Source: Larix kaempferi (taxonomy: Eukaryota; Streptophyta; Pinopsida; Pinales; Pinaceae). From it: a stretch of DNA of 64,000 bases. Location of the stretch: the NCBI GenBank assembly GCA_027924585.1, contig BSBM01001443.1:408515-472514 (forward strand), read 5' to 3'. Numbering within the stretch: the first letter of the stretch is position 1; the number at the start of each line of letters is the position of its first letter. The notes under the pieces were generated by a model. It was not told where the DNA came from, did no database searches, and worked only from the letters and a program-made list of their open reading frames with translations. Below, piece by piece: positions 12,321-24,801 of the stretch. A program made the position numbers and the translations under genes.

Positions 12321-12712
12321 TGTTACATATGTTACCCGCTACATATGTTACCAGCCGAAACGATCTTCATACCTGCAGCAACGTCTATGCCGAATCCTCC
12401 CTGCGCACCAGAACACCACCACTTACCAGCAGCAAGCAGCAAGCAGCAGACAGTATTACTTACGTGCAGGTGGCTAAACAACGAGAGGCGAAACAACAAC
12501 GAACGCTGGACTTACACGCAGGCTTACAGGTCGACAACACACGCCGTCGACCAATAGGGTAGCTAACGGGCGACAGAGCAGCGGGGTGACAGAGCAGACG
12601 GTCGACAGGGCAGCGGGGTGACGGAGCATACGGGCGACTACCAACACGACAGGGGTCCACGAGATCCCACGACAATGACGGGAGAGGGGCCGGGACAGAG
12701 CTTTTATGCCGA

Positions 12713-12945
12713 ATAATTGTTCGGCCGAACACTTGTTCGGCCGAATAATTGTTCGGCCGAACAATTGTTCGACCGAACAAGTGTTCGGCCGAACAATTAT
12801 TCGGCCGAACACTTATTTCCACCGCCGTGAGTTTGTTCCGTCCGGCTAGCCCATGGCACATATTCCGAGGCCTCCGTTATGTTTGACGGCGGCCCGTTAA
12901 AGATTATTCGGCTGAATAATTAACGTTATTCGGCCGAATAACATA
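12713..12945. repeat. Right subterminal TTCGGCCGAA palindrome cluster, copy 1
   Basis: About six perfect TTCGGCCGAA palindromes plus imperfect ones (TTCGACCGAA, TTCGGCTGAA) alternate with AATTATT, CAATTGT or CAAGTGT spacers, starting 60-290 bp from the right end. The same motif occurs near the left end. Clustered short subterminal motifs of this kind are bound by the accessory protein in CACTA elements, so a similar role is possible (inference). Confidence 0.85.
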
Positions 12946-12984
12946 CGCTAGAGTTCTTACCCCGCCGATTCTCACCAAAGTGTT

Positions 12985-13006
12985 ACCCACCTTCGCGTTT
13001 CCACCC
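12985..13006 (-). repeat. Right terminal inverted repeat, copy 1
   Basis: The element ends ACCCACCTTCGCGTTTCCACCC, the inverted imperfect match of the left end. It is followed by ATA, the presumed target duplication. Confidence 0.8.
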
Positions 13007-13536
13007 ATATTTTAATTCCCTTTTTAATATTTTTGGGAATTTGGACCCTTTTTGAGGGTTTTTTATGATTTTCTTGGAAAAATAATCTTTTTTAATGGAA
13101 AAAGGGGTGTAATGAGGTCTTTTGGTGACCTTTTGTTGGTTTCAGAGGCTCAGATGGTGGAAAAGTGGACAAATGGGTCATGTGAGTAAGGGAATGAGCT
13201 AGTGAGCACTTTTTAGGTGTTAACAGTGCCCCATCATGTTAGACGCCCTTAATAAAAGAAAATTTGTTAACATTTTATCGCGTGTCTCTAAGAATGAAGC
13301 TTGTATCACTACAAATTTGCATATAATTACTCGACAAGGCACAAAGACTGGGGGTATAACCCTCAAATCACCCAACTGCAAATAGGTAGGAAGATTATCC
13401 TAACCCGACAAAGCAAAAAGATATATTAAAAAATGCCTCGGAAATATTCTCACAAATATCATCTAAATAAAGTAAGGAATAAAATAAAAGTAAAATACTT
13501 AATGGCTTACTTCATCTATTAACAAAAGAAGAAGTT
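13007..13536. other. Probable gypsy LTR end and leader
   Basis: No gene is seen. A possible LTR end (GTGTTAACA) lies at about 13218-13226. The region between the transposon and the first gypsy coding remnant is AT-rich with no recognisable motif otherwise. Confidence 0.3.
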
Positions 13537-16500
13537 GTGGCAAGGCTAATTGACTTAATGCATCTTCTCAGAAACAATAGGAAAAATGAAAAAATCACTA
13601 AAATGCTATGGATTCTGAATCACAAAGAGAAAACTGATATGGATCATCTTATTGATCTGGAGGTCGATGGATTTCGTATTTCACAAGTCGTCCTCAACTT
13701 TAGGTCGCAAGAAAACATCATGACCAGATTGACATGGGAAAGCATTGGTCGACCACGACTTGAAGAATCGGGGAGATATCTCAAATTATCCGACCAAGGA
13801 CTGATTGAACCCATTGGCGCGTGGTGAAATGTAAAAACTTCAATGATGTATATCAGCACACATATCGACTTCGAGATTATTGATCCACGAGAAGGAGCCA
13901 AATCTTTTCCAGCACTAGTCAGACGACATTGGGGACGGAAAATGAAAGCTTCCATTTCATTGTAAAAAGAAAGGATTAAACTCAAAGGAGATGGAAAAAA
14001 TGTAATTGTACCTATCAATCCATCCCAAGGAAAACCCTAGGCGGAATTTGATGATCACGATGAAGACATCCAATGTTTGTACCATATAGTTCACAACATT
14101 GAAGATTTCGTCGAACCGAATAATCAGGGAGAACTATGACTAGGGAGTCTGTTGTCTATTGGGTACAATTCTAACTCAGAATTATATGATTGGAAAATAA
14201 AAAACTATGAAGCACAAGCTTGTGACTGTTGGTATGTTGAAGTCATACCTAGAAAAAGAACGCGACAATGTTTTACTATATCTATCATTCCAAAAATATT
14301 TGAAAAGAAAATAAGAGAATATCTGACTATCATTCTAACGAGTATTCCACCACTCCAATATAAATAGCAAGCATCTCCGACTACTCATATTGAAAAAATA
14401 TCTAAAAACGTCGACTCCATACTTTGGTTGAAACATTTACTGGACAAGCAACAATCTGGTGGGATACCCATCAATCTCTCCTTCAAACTTGGACTACTAC
14501 TTCTACAAATTTCATTAACGGTTTGGAGGAAAGAAGCTTACATCACAAATAATAATACCTAAATTCAATCAAGGTCAAGACCCAGTTCACCATATTTGTC
14601 TATGTGAAAATGAATGGAAACGGGCTTGATACCAAGACGAAAGAATCTACCCCCATATTTTTCCAAATACACTTGAAGATCTACCAAGTAAGTGGTACAA
14701 GATGGAAGAATCTTGAGGAGACACATTCAACTGGATAGAACTCAAAGAAAATTTCATCAAATATTTTTCTTTCATTCTAGAAGAAGAAAACATAAGAGAA
14801 GCACCCGAGCAAATAAATTTTTGTATCCAACCGACGAACGAGAATACTATGTCGGCAATGACAAAATGACCTCAACCGACTTGCAACAATCTTACAATAA
14901 GGCCAATATCTCGATCAACACGACTTGAGCTTGAAAATGATCAAACAATGGGCAAAAGTTTCCAATGGAAAAAACATCATCCTAACATTCAAAAGCCTGT
15001 AAAAACTTTGATGAAAGTAAGTAAAGAAGGAAAGACCGAATCAGAGAGATTGAATGCAAGTGACTTTCATCAAGCGTTTACAGAATTCAAAGAGGGATAG
15101 CTAAATATCAATGAACACAAAGCACCAGAATGGATGGACGCATAAATCAAAATAAAAGAAGTTGACATTTCAAACGGCAACCAACCAAAAATGGAAAAGA
15201 TTGGAGATTATTGGTCCGACCATCAAATAGTCGACATCACCAACTTATTAAAACAATATCAGGATGTCTTTGCATGATATTACAAATATTTAAAAGGACT
15301 AGTCCAAGAAATGGGCGAAATGAGGATCAACATAAAACCAGATGCCAAGCCTGTAAAGAAACAACCTTATAAGTTGGCACACAAATATAAGGACATAGTC
15401 AAAAAGGAAATTGAGAATATGCTCGCTGCAGGAATCATCTATCCAGTTGATCAGTCTGAATGGGCTATCCCTATGGTCATCCAACACAAGGAACATGATC
15501 CGAAAAAATGACGAATTTGTGTCGACTTCACATGATTGAACAAAGTAACGTTGACCGACCCATTTCCTACACCTTTCACCGAAGAAATCATCAACGAAGT
15601 TGCAAGGCATGAATGCTACTCTTTCGCCAATGTATTTTTAGGCTACAATCAAGTCCCTATTGCAAAGGAAGAGCAACATAAAATGACATTTGTCTGCGAA
15701 TTTGGATAATTTGCCTATAAAGTTATGCCATTTGGACTAAAGAATGCACCTGCGATATTTTCCAGGATAGTTGTCAAAGCCTTTCAATAATATATATATA
15801 TATATATAACTATGGCTGTCTACTTCGATGAATGGACAATATAATCACTACTAAGAGACCATATCCAGTATCTTCGACTAATGTTAGAACGATGCCGCCA
15901 AATTCAACTATCATTGAACATTAAAAAGTGCATTTTTGCAAACCCAATCGGTATCTTACTCGGACATATTGTGTGTAAAGAAGGTATTAGAGTTGATTAT
16001 GCAAAGATTAAAGTTATCCTCAACTTGAAACCTCCAATAAAGCCAAAGAAATCCAGAATACTTCTTGTTCATACATGTTATTATCGAAAATTTATAAGGT
16101 ATTATTCTGACATGACATATCCTTTGGATGAATTGCTAAAAGAAAATCAGGATTTCAGTTGGTCCCAAGAATACGCAGAATCATTCGATCTACTTAAAAA
16201 AAAAACTTGTCGAAGCCCCAATTATGAGATTCCCAAATTGGTTGATCCAGTTTCACGTCCATATCGATGCCTCAGGAATTTCACTTGGTGATATTATTAC
16301 CCAGCTAGGAGAATACGGGATGGACCATCCAAATGCATATGCCAGTCGAAAATTAAATAAGGCTAAAAGAAACTATTCCACCACAAAATGAGAATCCCTG
16401 GGCATGGTTTTTGCACTGCAAAAATTTCGGCATTACCTCTCAGATAATCCATTTAAATTTTGTACAAATCATCCAGTGCTCAAGTATCTAGTTAATAAAT

Positions 16501-17700
16501 CCCTGCACCATGGTCAGTTATGCATATGGTTACTATTGTTTTAGGAATTCGAATTCGAAATCATTGTCCGACCGGGAAAGAATAATGTCGGACCCAACCA
16601 TTTGTCACGAGTCGAGATAGGAGAAGAGACCGATGGAATTGATGATGAGCTTCCCGATGCCCACTTATTTTGAGTTGAATCCATTCCAAAAGAATTGCAA
16701 GATATTTCTGAATTTCTTGAGCAAGGTCAAGCTCCTGAAGGTATGCAAGAAAAGAAACAAAAGATACTTGCAATAAAGGTTGCATTGTATACTTGAATGA
16801 ATGGATTCTTGTATAAGCTTGGAACCGACGATATACTCAGACGATGTATACTAGAACATGAACGCTAAGAAATTATCGATGCAACTGATAGTGGACCTGC
16901 TGGAGGGCACTATCATGCTGACACGACCATGTGAATTTTTTTACAGTCTGGTCTATGGTGTCCGACATTGCATAAAGACTGCAGAAATCAAGTAAATAAA
17001 TGCGACAAATGTCAAGTATTAGGCCGACCTCTACCAAAGAATGAAATGCCATTGATTCCTGTCAATCCTAGTCTAGCATTCGAAATATGGGAAATCGACT
17101 TCATTGGACCATTTCCAGTACCTGTCCGACGAACAGGAGCTAGATACATTATCACTGTAGTCGAATATGTTACTAAATGAGCGGAATATGAAGCTGTAGA
17201 AGCATGTTCCAGTGAATTAGTTTCAAAATTTATATATGATAATATTGTCACAAGGTTTGGTTGTCCCCTCACTCTCATTAGCGACAGAGGGGTGCATTTT
17301 CTTAATAAGACGATATCGGTACTATTAAAGGAGTTCATGATCGATCACAAAGAGTAACTCTCTCACAATGATGGTAGATTGGACCAGGGAACATGAAGAT
17401 AAGTCACAGTTTGGGAATCAAAAACAAACATACTCTCACGACTGACCAACGAATGGAAGGTTCCCAGTATCAAATGCCAGAACCTGTGGACTAGTTCATA
17501 ATAGGCATTGGATTTACCGAACTTATCGAAGATCACACAAAGACTATCGAATGAAACATGATTCAAAATATTCTTCACACGAGTCACACAATATATTACT
17601 CAGTACCAAATCCACCATAATTATCTACACTTGAGATTTCATTATTTAAATCATCACCATGTCAGCATACAGTTCACTCCCGAGGCATCGGTCTGATTGA
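13537..17700 (+). pseudogene. Decayed Ty3/gypsy polyprotein (protease, gag-like, RT, RNase H, integrase)
   Basis: Order along the + strand: a protease-like region at 13537-14050, with VVLNFRSQENIMTR at the active site where the family Asp is replaced by Asn; a gag-like fragment at about 14650-14830 (WYKMEES..GDTFNW); RT from about 15240 to 15790 (YPVDQSEWAIPMV, VPIAKEEQ, MPFGLKNAP); RT end and RNase H at 15880-16620; and integrase from about 16960 to 17340 (zinc-finger end CRNQVNKCDKC, then WEIDFIGPFPVP). Many in-frame stops and frameshifts break it, and a (TA)n run interrupts the RT near the catalytic region at 15790-15808. After about 17340 the integrase tail dissolves into unrecognisable sequence. 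The element cannot be functional. No matching LTR pair was identified. Confidence 0.85.
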
Positions 17701-18527
17701 CACGCGTACGGTTATTCCAAAAAATATACAATAGTTGCACAAAAGATCTGCAACAAAATTTCATGCCATACTTCAACATTTGTCGCCTCCCCTTCAGTCC
17801 CATCCCCATCATTTCAAAACTTCGTTGGCTATTCACAACTTGTGCTATAAAATACCACCTATACCCCATATAGCATCACAGCGAAATCCTCGGGAAACCA
17901 TGCCATTCTTTTTTTCCACCCCAGTCCCTTTCCCCTTGTTATTCTATCAGAAATGCTTGAGCATCAAGAATCCCATCTATTATACTTCATTGATCGTTTC
18001 CTATCACTTATCATGATATGTGAGCATTTTGACGCCCCCCGTGGAATATACCCTCCAGTCCATTATATATGAGCATTTCGAGAGATCTTGACATGCCAAT
18101 ACCGGGAGTTGTCATTATGTCCTTACCACCAATCACATCCCCAAGCTCCTAGTTCTCCTAGTTGATTGATTTGCAATTTGGAGTGAACATGGAAAGTATA
18201 ACAGACCAAGTAACTGTTTTCTTGGACTCTTTTCTTCTCTAAAACAACATCTAACTATCTTATTGGTCATCTACGAGATTGTAGAGCCGTTAGGTGTTGT
18301 TCAGTACCAGACTCAATGCATAAATGTTGTTCAGTACCATATTATGCTGTCAACTACTTCTCCATACATGGGAATATTTCAAGTGATGATCCAACCACTA
18401 TATAAGCTTGTATCAGTCCAGATTAATTACTTACATCTACTATTTCACCCCTGTAAGTAGTAGCAACTCCAAATTTTGACCGAATTATTCAATCATTTAC
18501 TTTATCTCTTCGGTATGGAGAACTGTT
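17701..18527. other. No gene recognised
   Basis: The open frames here are short, overlapping on both strands and show no motif. The sequence may be the remaining 3' portion of the gypsy element, but I cannot support that. Confidence 0.4.
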
Positions 18528-18836
18528 TTGTTGGTGGGGAAGATGTTGGAGGAGCCTAGTCGACTAGTTGACTAGGCCATCCGTCGACTATGGTCGGCCC
18601 AAATCTGTCGGTTGGTTAGTCGACTGACCAGGTAGTTGTAACTGAATAACTATATGTAATCCATATAAATAGGTCGTAGAGCCAATAACAGAATATATAT
18701 CTGCACTGATTTTGTACTCTGCTTTGGTCTCATTAATATAAATCTTGTTGTTGATGTCCCACTTACTCTCTTATATATGATTGTATGATGTGTGTGTGTA
18801 TGTAACTCTTTCTCTATACTTGCATAATTTACTATT
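18528..18836 (+). repeat. LTR-like fragment
   Basis: It begins TGTTGGTGGGGAAGATG and contains a TATA-like box (CATATAAATAGG at about 18661) and a downstream region resembling a transcript end. It ends near TTACTATTGGTAACCA, which could be a decayed LTR end plus primer-binding site. No partner LTR was found, so a solo or orphan LTR is the best guess. Confidence 0.35.
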
Positions 18837-18837
18837 G

Positions 18838-20079
18838 GTAACCAATGCAATTCCATAGTACAACAGGTGAAACTTTGGATGAAGTTTCCAACATTTCTAT
18901 TCCCAATGTCCACTCAACTTGTAGTGGTGGCAAAATTTCTTTCCATAGGATGGGCTGCTTGACATGCTTATTTTGTACATGTGCTTTTGATTCCTCTACT
19001 AGTTTTGGGAAGTCTTCTTGCAATTCCTCCGATGAAATCAATTTATTTTGTGGCATGTTGCTTGTTTCTCCCAACAAGATGCCATACAATGGCCTTCTTC
19101 CTACAAAATTCACATACATCTGAGTAGAAACAGTGGTAAGCTCTATGGCCTTTCTTCTTGTAGGAGTGACAAAGAAGAGATGTCTTTCTTATTAGATTCC
19201 TCCTTATCTTCTTCTTCTTATTCTAGGTAATTGGCTTGCTTTTTCCTTGAAGTGTTAGTGCAAGATGAATCTTGGAGCTCTTCTCTTCACTACTCTTCCA
19301 TAATCTATCACAAGAAGGATTGAGTGGAAGTATGCTTACCTCTTCCTTCATTGTTGTTCCTTCCCCTGATGGACATGCCGATTCTAACTTGTCCTTTTCC
19401 TTCACGAAAATGGTCTTGGTGTCCATGGTATTTTTGTTCCTTCCATCATAGCCCAAACCTTCATGTTTGAACCGCAATTCAGCTACAATAGGTCTCAAGG
19501 TGCCTTGATTTATTTTGCATAGCCCTTGTCCATCTTAGCCCATTTTCCTGAGTAGCTTAGAACCAATGCCTTTGGTATGTTTCTCAAATTAACCAAAATG
19601 CTCTTTGGAAATCTCAATGGAAGGTGACCTTACAAGAGTTGTCTTAGTAAAGGTGTTGGCTTTGGAAGTAAGAATGGAAGGTGGCCTTACTTCCCATTGC
19701 TCTTGAATATCCACATGTAACTTTTCCAATGCCTTCTCTTTCTCTTCCAACTCCTGGTGTAGTTGAGTTAGTATTGATTGAGTCTATCCTCATGCCAACA
19801 ATTCATCTATGTGAGTTTCTCTCCTAGTTGCAAGAGTTGCAATTAGTGTTTGTCCAATTCTTCCCTCATGGTAGTGAAGGAGTCTTGGTGTGTGGTGAGT
19901 TCTTTTTCCAACTCCTCTACTTTCTACCTCCAATACTTGCTTTCTTCTTGGATATGCCTATTGAATTATTTGAGCTCTTCTAGCTTCTCTCTCTCCAAGT
20001 CTTTTCCCATGGTGAAGTCTTATTTTTTCTCCAAATTTTGGAAAAGTTGTGTCATGGTCAAGGATACAACCTGATACCA
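18838..20079 (-). pseudogene. Minus-strand retroelement internal remnant
   Basis: Reading leftwards from the LTR at 20080-20330, this region shows broken frames. The first part (20060-19740) is rich in Glu, Lys and Leu, like a coiled coil. Later frames include LISSEELQEDFPKLVEE and DGRNKNTMDTKTIFVKEKDK. I do not recognise protease, RT or integrase. It is probably a gag-like or non-autonomous internal region, broken by several stops. Confidence 0.4.
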
Positions 20080-20330
20080 TGTGATTTGTAATTGAGGGAC
20101 TTATATCCCACTCAAATTACCAACACAGATACTTGCGAAGATAATTATTTCTAATCTTTGTCCTCGATCTTGTATATAGATCTCAATCTTTTAAATGGCT
20201 TAAAGGCCTTTGCTCTTTTCTTTTGAGATGCCTTGTTATCTAATGAGCCTGCACACTTGGTTCACAAACTTGCTTCTCAGTTGGTTTAATTATTGCATGG
20301 AATCTATTCCAATATTAATATTTCACAACA
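20080..20330 (-). repeat. LTR of a minus-strand element (251 bp)
   Basis: On the - strand it starts TGTTGTGAAATATTAATATTGG and ends AAATCACA. It is followed immediately by TGGTATCAGG, close to the initiator-tRNA primer site used by copia elements. The matching 3' LTR was not found. Confidence 0.5.
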
Positions 20331-21900
20331 CCAACCCAATGAAAAAACAACAACATGTGGAAACTCAACTATGTTGATCTTTTAAAGAAAAATATTATTC
20401 AATCAACACTGCCACTTTGTCTTATTCATAGGATGGATGGCTTGGAGAACTTGCCTAACACATAACCATAGCAAATGCAAACCCTGGTGCATAAGTTTTG
20501 TGTGAAATGACTTTACCTGACTATTGGTTCCATACAAGATATTGAAATTCCCATCATGTATTACTCACTCCAACATCAAAAAAGATTTCCTCAACTATTT
20601 TTCTTAAGTAAGAAGGAACATTATATTATATCATAAACAATACATAAAAGAGAGGAGGTCTAAGGATCCATCCTTCCAAAACTTGAACATGACCCGACTT
20701 AACAGTATGAGGACCTATTTGAGCTTCCAGACTGTTTAATGACATATTACAGACCATATTGAAAAATTTCCAAATGGCATTGGCATGCAAAAAGTGACTA
20801 AACTGACCCTGCAAACTGAAACCTAAAAACAAAACAACGGAACATACCAAAGAACTGCTAGACATATTATCCAACCCGTGGATTCGAGCCAACATCCTCG
20901 CCTTCAGGCTACAGATCCATACCATGCATAGAGGACACCCTAGGAGGACCACATCCCTTGGAGAGTTCGAGCACAACTGATTGGTCATATCTGGTGCAGC
21001 CATGACCATGACAATAGCATCCATCATGTGGTTTAGTTGGTCCAATTTATCATCCACATACTAAATGGCCTGACGAGTGTCAAATAAAAAATTCCAGTGG
21101 GCCTATGAGAGCCCTCCCATATGTTCCATGTTCTGAGGGTGCGTCTTTGTAGAATGCTGAGATGGGTCAGCCTTGATCGTATTTAGATGTCTAGACAAAG
21201 AATTGTAGTCGCGAACGGGAGCATGGGCAGGAGAAGGAGGAGACATAGGCTAGAAACCCAAAGAATTACCCTTCCCTTCATACCATTCAACACAACAACT
21301 CCAACAATTAGACCCCAAACCATCCACCATTGAGTTCGCAACACTAGAATCCGAGGCAAAAGAGAGGGCCGAGGAATCCATCGAGGGAGAGGAGGGAAAT
21401 GAAACAATCGAAATGCCAATGCAAGTAGGACGAGACCCTGTAGCATGACAAGAGCGTCCACGGACTCACAGGAACATCATGGGGAGGGGACATAACAACA
21501 AAATGACGTCCCTGCTCAGACATCTGACGATATAAAGCTCCAGAATTTCCACATAAAGGATGGCATTAACGCCGCACGCGGGAGAAATTGTCCAGATAGA
21601 AAAACTACCATCTGTCCATCCCATCTTGTCATTAATATCACACTTTATCCTTGTACCAGCATAGAATGGAGGCGGATCCACCATAACCTGTTTACAATCC
21701 CGAGACCAGAGTGTGGGATGGTACTTCACCATGAAAAATGAAATCAATGTGCCATCTGGAGTAGACAAGGGAAATTAAATGATCCCTCCGCCACCTGCCT
21801 AACATATGTCACCACACTACATGAGCTCAAGTTTCCAGTTGTCACCCCATCCAGGGGAAATTTCCCCAACTATTTTAAAACGCCCAAGTATTTATTTATT
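20331..21900 (-). pseudogene. Unrecognised minus-strand coding remnant
   Basis: Several adjacent - strand open stretches (21768-21466, 21461-21183, 21057-20626) lie in changing frames separated by stops, which is typical of one decayed long ORF. Visible peptides include MVDPPPFYAGTRIKCDIND and LDQLNHMMDAIVMVMAAPDM. No domain is recognised. A T-rich/A-rich junction at about 21890-21950 might mark the 3' end of an inserted retroelement. Confidence 0.3.
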
Positions 21901-22199
21901 TATTTTTTTAACAGAAACGATTGATTGTATTTATATTAAAAAAAGAGGATGCGACTGCATCGTACATCCTTGAATTACATAGATGTCAACATAGGGAAAG
22001 TACTAAGAGGGTTTTTTACAGATCTCCACCTCATAGATTTCGAAGTAACATAGAATGGTGAGTCTGCTACAAAAAGACAAATCTTCCCTACTGAAATAGA
22101 TTATGCAAAATATACCTAATAAAAAAATACACTTGTAAGGCATTTACAAAATTGCAAATGAAAGAGTAACCTGGTCATTACATCATGTAATCAGAACTA

Positions 22200-24137
22200 A
22201 TACTAGGATTTTTCCATATTCCTTCTGAGCTTACTCCTTAGTTCACTAAGCTGCCTCTCCAAATCAATGATAGTTCTTACTGAATGATCTTGATCATTAA
22301 CATTTCTCACTTCACCATCCCAAAAATCCACTTCATTGGAAGAGGATACAATTATTTCAAAATAACTATAATATTGAGAGTGATAACCCATTGAGTAATC
22401 TAAACAAAATAACAGACTTAATTCATCTGAGATCACAAGTTTTGATAACCAAATTGATAGTGCCAAATTCCTCCAGGTAATTAATCTCAACAATCTGAAT
22501 CTTTCCTTTTTCCTGAAATTTACTTAGACTCAAGCGAACATGGCTAAAACTTGGATAGTTTTTTATGTTTCTTACCTGAATTAAACATTGAACTTGGTGA
22601 AGAATGAACCCAGTGTCTATATCCTCCAACACTTGATGAAGATTGACATCGGTTGCATGTAAATCCTCCCTTTGACCCTTACTCAACAAAACACTTCTAG
22701 AGCTAAGTAGAACACAACACAAAATTCCTTCAATCCATTTCAAAGTAAAACCCCAGTTTCCGCAAAGAATTATATAAAAAATCTTGAAAGAGCACCAAAC
22801 AAATTAAGCAAAATCCCTCGGAGTATGAGGATCCTCTATCTGATGTGCACACAAATCACTCCTCTGTCGATCACCCAAAAAATTTCAAAAGAATATGACT
22901 TATAAGATCCTTCATATTCTGATAAGCAAATTCCAATTTCCCTCCATAAGTCTCTTATTAAATGATTGTCAAATTCAACATCTTCAAGTTTTTGAAGAAA
23001 TCCTTCGATGCGGTCCATCTTGTCTACTGGATTTTGTCGACAATCTATTCTCTCTTTATAATTCATTCCAATATAAAGAAAGAAAACATCTAAATTATTA
23101 TCAAAATGTTTAAGACCAACCTTAATAGTGCCCAGAAGAAGAGGACAAGCCCTGAACTCATTGAAGAAACCAGACTGATATATACTTTGCCTTTTCTCAC
23201 AAACAATTCCATTCTGTTAAACACAAAATTAATAAAACTGAAATTGATTTTTCCCATCGGCTTCTGAATAGGAAACTGCATTAAGAGGATATGCCATTAG
23301 TACCACCTTATAATTCTCTTATTTACCTCAAGTCAGATCCAAAACCAATCTAATACAGCATTATTATTATTAGCTCCCTTCAAATTTGAAGAAGTGATTC
23401 CATGATCCAAAGTAGACTGCAGTATTCCTTTCCACGTCATCTCACCTAACCTTTTTCTTTCCAAATCTTGCATTTTATTTTCCCGGAGAAGGAGAACTAG
23501 GGGTCTTTCCAGCTTCAGATCATCTTTCTTAATACTTTCCAGTCTCCTCCTGAAGAAGCTTCTAATCATTGAAAGCAGATTATACAGGTTGTTACTAGAG
23601 CTCACATAAACCCGAATACTCAGAATAACAAAGGTTACATCTAGCCAAACTTGCATATGACTCCCAATATTTATATAATGCATCATTAGGGAATTGAACA
23701 AAGATTAGTTTCACCTCCCATTTGAAGATTACCTATAGCAAGAGAACAAGCTAAATTAGCTTATTGATAAGCCAAAGTGTTTAGCTTCCTTAAGACATGC
23801 TTTATTTTCAAGGTTATTGATGCGACAGATTATATTTCCCAAAATACACTGCTTTGTAGAGTTCTTTAATCTTATGAATTTAAGGACAACCATATAATCT
23901 CCAACAATTGCCAGATTTCAATTTGTTTTCAAGCTTGTTCTAAACCTTACCATAAAGCAAGAGCTTCCGAATGATTATTAGATAATTTCCACAAACCCTA
24001 AGGAAAGGATTTCTTTTGATGTCCTCCAGGATAAAAAAACACACCCCCCGCCCCAGCCACCCCAACTTTATTCTTAGAATCACCATCGAAAAAGAGAATA
24101 CATTTGTCCAACAGTGATCAAAATGCCCCAAGCACAT
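22200..24137 (-). pseudogene. Unrecognised minus-strand exon-like segments
   Basis: Open segments at 24137-23940, 23701-23333, 23066-22836, 22743-22580 and 22493-22203 have non-repetitive composition and diverse residues (for example SFFRRRLESIKKDD and IIDLERQLSELRSKLRR). Two end at good splice donors: CTTGAG|GTAAATAAG at about 23327 and ATTCAG|GTAAGAAAC at about 22575. This suggests a captured or decayed multi-exon gene rather than a retroelement. I do not recognise the family, and no complete frame could be built. Confidence 0.3.
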
Positions 24138-24420
24138 TTAAATTTTCCCAACAGTGGTGAAAAATCCCCAAGCACATTTAAATTCAACCGACAGTGGTAA
24201 AAAAAGCCCCAAACATATTCAAATATATCTACCAGTGGTAAAAAACGCCCTGCACATATTCGCAGGCATCAAACAATGGTAAAAAATACCCCATGGACAT
24301 TCACATTCATCCAATAGTGGTAAAAAACACCCCAAGCACATTTACATTCATCCAACAATGGCCAAAAATGTCACAGGCATATTTATATTCATCGAGCTAG
24401 TGAGAAAAATGCCCAATAGT
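24105..24420. repeat. Minisatellite, ~41 bp period
   Basis: About eight degenerate units of the form ACAGTGGTAAAAAACGCCCC..CACATTTAAATTCATCC start at about 24110, 24150, 24191, 24232, 24273, 24314, 24354 and 24397. Confidence 0.8.
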
Positions 24421-24801
24421 TAAATATGTTTAAAAACTTCAATTTAGAAACTACCTAAATAATTGCAACAACTCTTAGATGAGAGCCATTGATCTCAGGA
24501 TTCGTGTTGGAATGGATGGTGGTAGCTTAAGAGTTTTTGGCATTTGTATTTGGAAAGAAAAATCGAAAAACATGAAACAGAACCTCACTTAATAACTGAG
24601 AATGAATGTTTAAACCATCCCATGAACCAGAGAAGCATTAAAACACATATCAATTCCCATTATAACACTGCCAACAATTAATAAAATGAGCAAGAGAAAT
24701 AAATCAAGCATATAATGGACACCATAAATTTATCCTGGAAACCCAAATGGGAAAACCGACTTTGAATGGTTGCTTATTATATTTTGGCAATCTCTGGTTA
24801 C
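24421..24801. other. Flank of copia element, no gene seen
   Basis: Non-coding. It ends in GTTAC (24797-24801), the left target duplication of the copia element that follows. Confidence 0.5.

Larger units (their letters stand above)
325..13006 (+). mobile_element. Two-gene DNA transposon, copy 1 (12.7 kb)
   Basis: The boundaries come from comparison with the second copy at 27372-40074: sequence identity starts at GGGTGAAAAAATGAAG and stops at CGCGTTTCCACCC. The ends form an imperfect terminal inverted repeat with about 17 of the first 22 positions matching. ATA precedes the left end (322-324) and ATA follows the right end (13007-13009), giving a 3 bp target duplication. Internal order is left subterminal region, gene A (+), a long hairpin, gene B (-), palindrome arrays and right subterminal palindromes. 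Gene A is open, but gene B carries a 4 bp deletion near 9183, so this copy is probably defective for B. There are no LTRs and no reverse transcriptase inside, which excludes a retroelement. The superfamily is unassigned. Confidence 0.9.

Noticed and set aside
12460-12861. Overlapping minus-strand frames through the CGGCCG cluster
   Set aside because: The peptides (repeats of NNCSAEQLFGRT) are the palindrome repeats in translation, and the frames differ between the two copies.
325-13006. Helitron, CACTA or Mutator assignment
   Set aside because: It has terminal inverted repeats, so it is not a Helitron. It lacks CACTA termini. It does not show the long terminal repeats and 9 bp duplications of Mutator-like elements.
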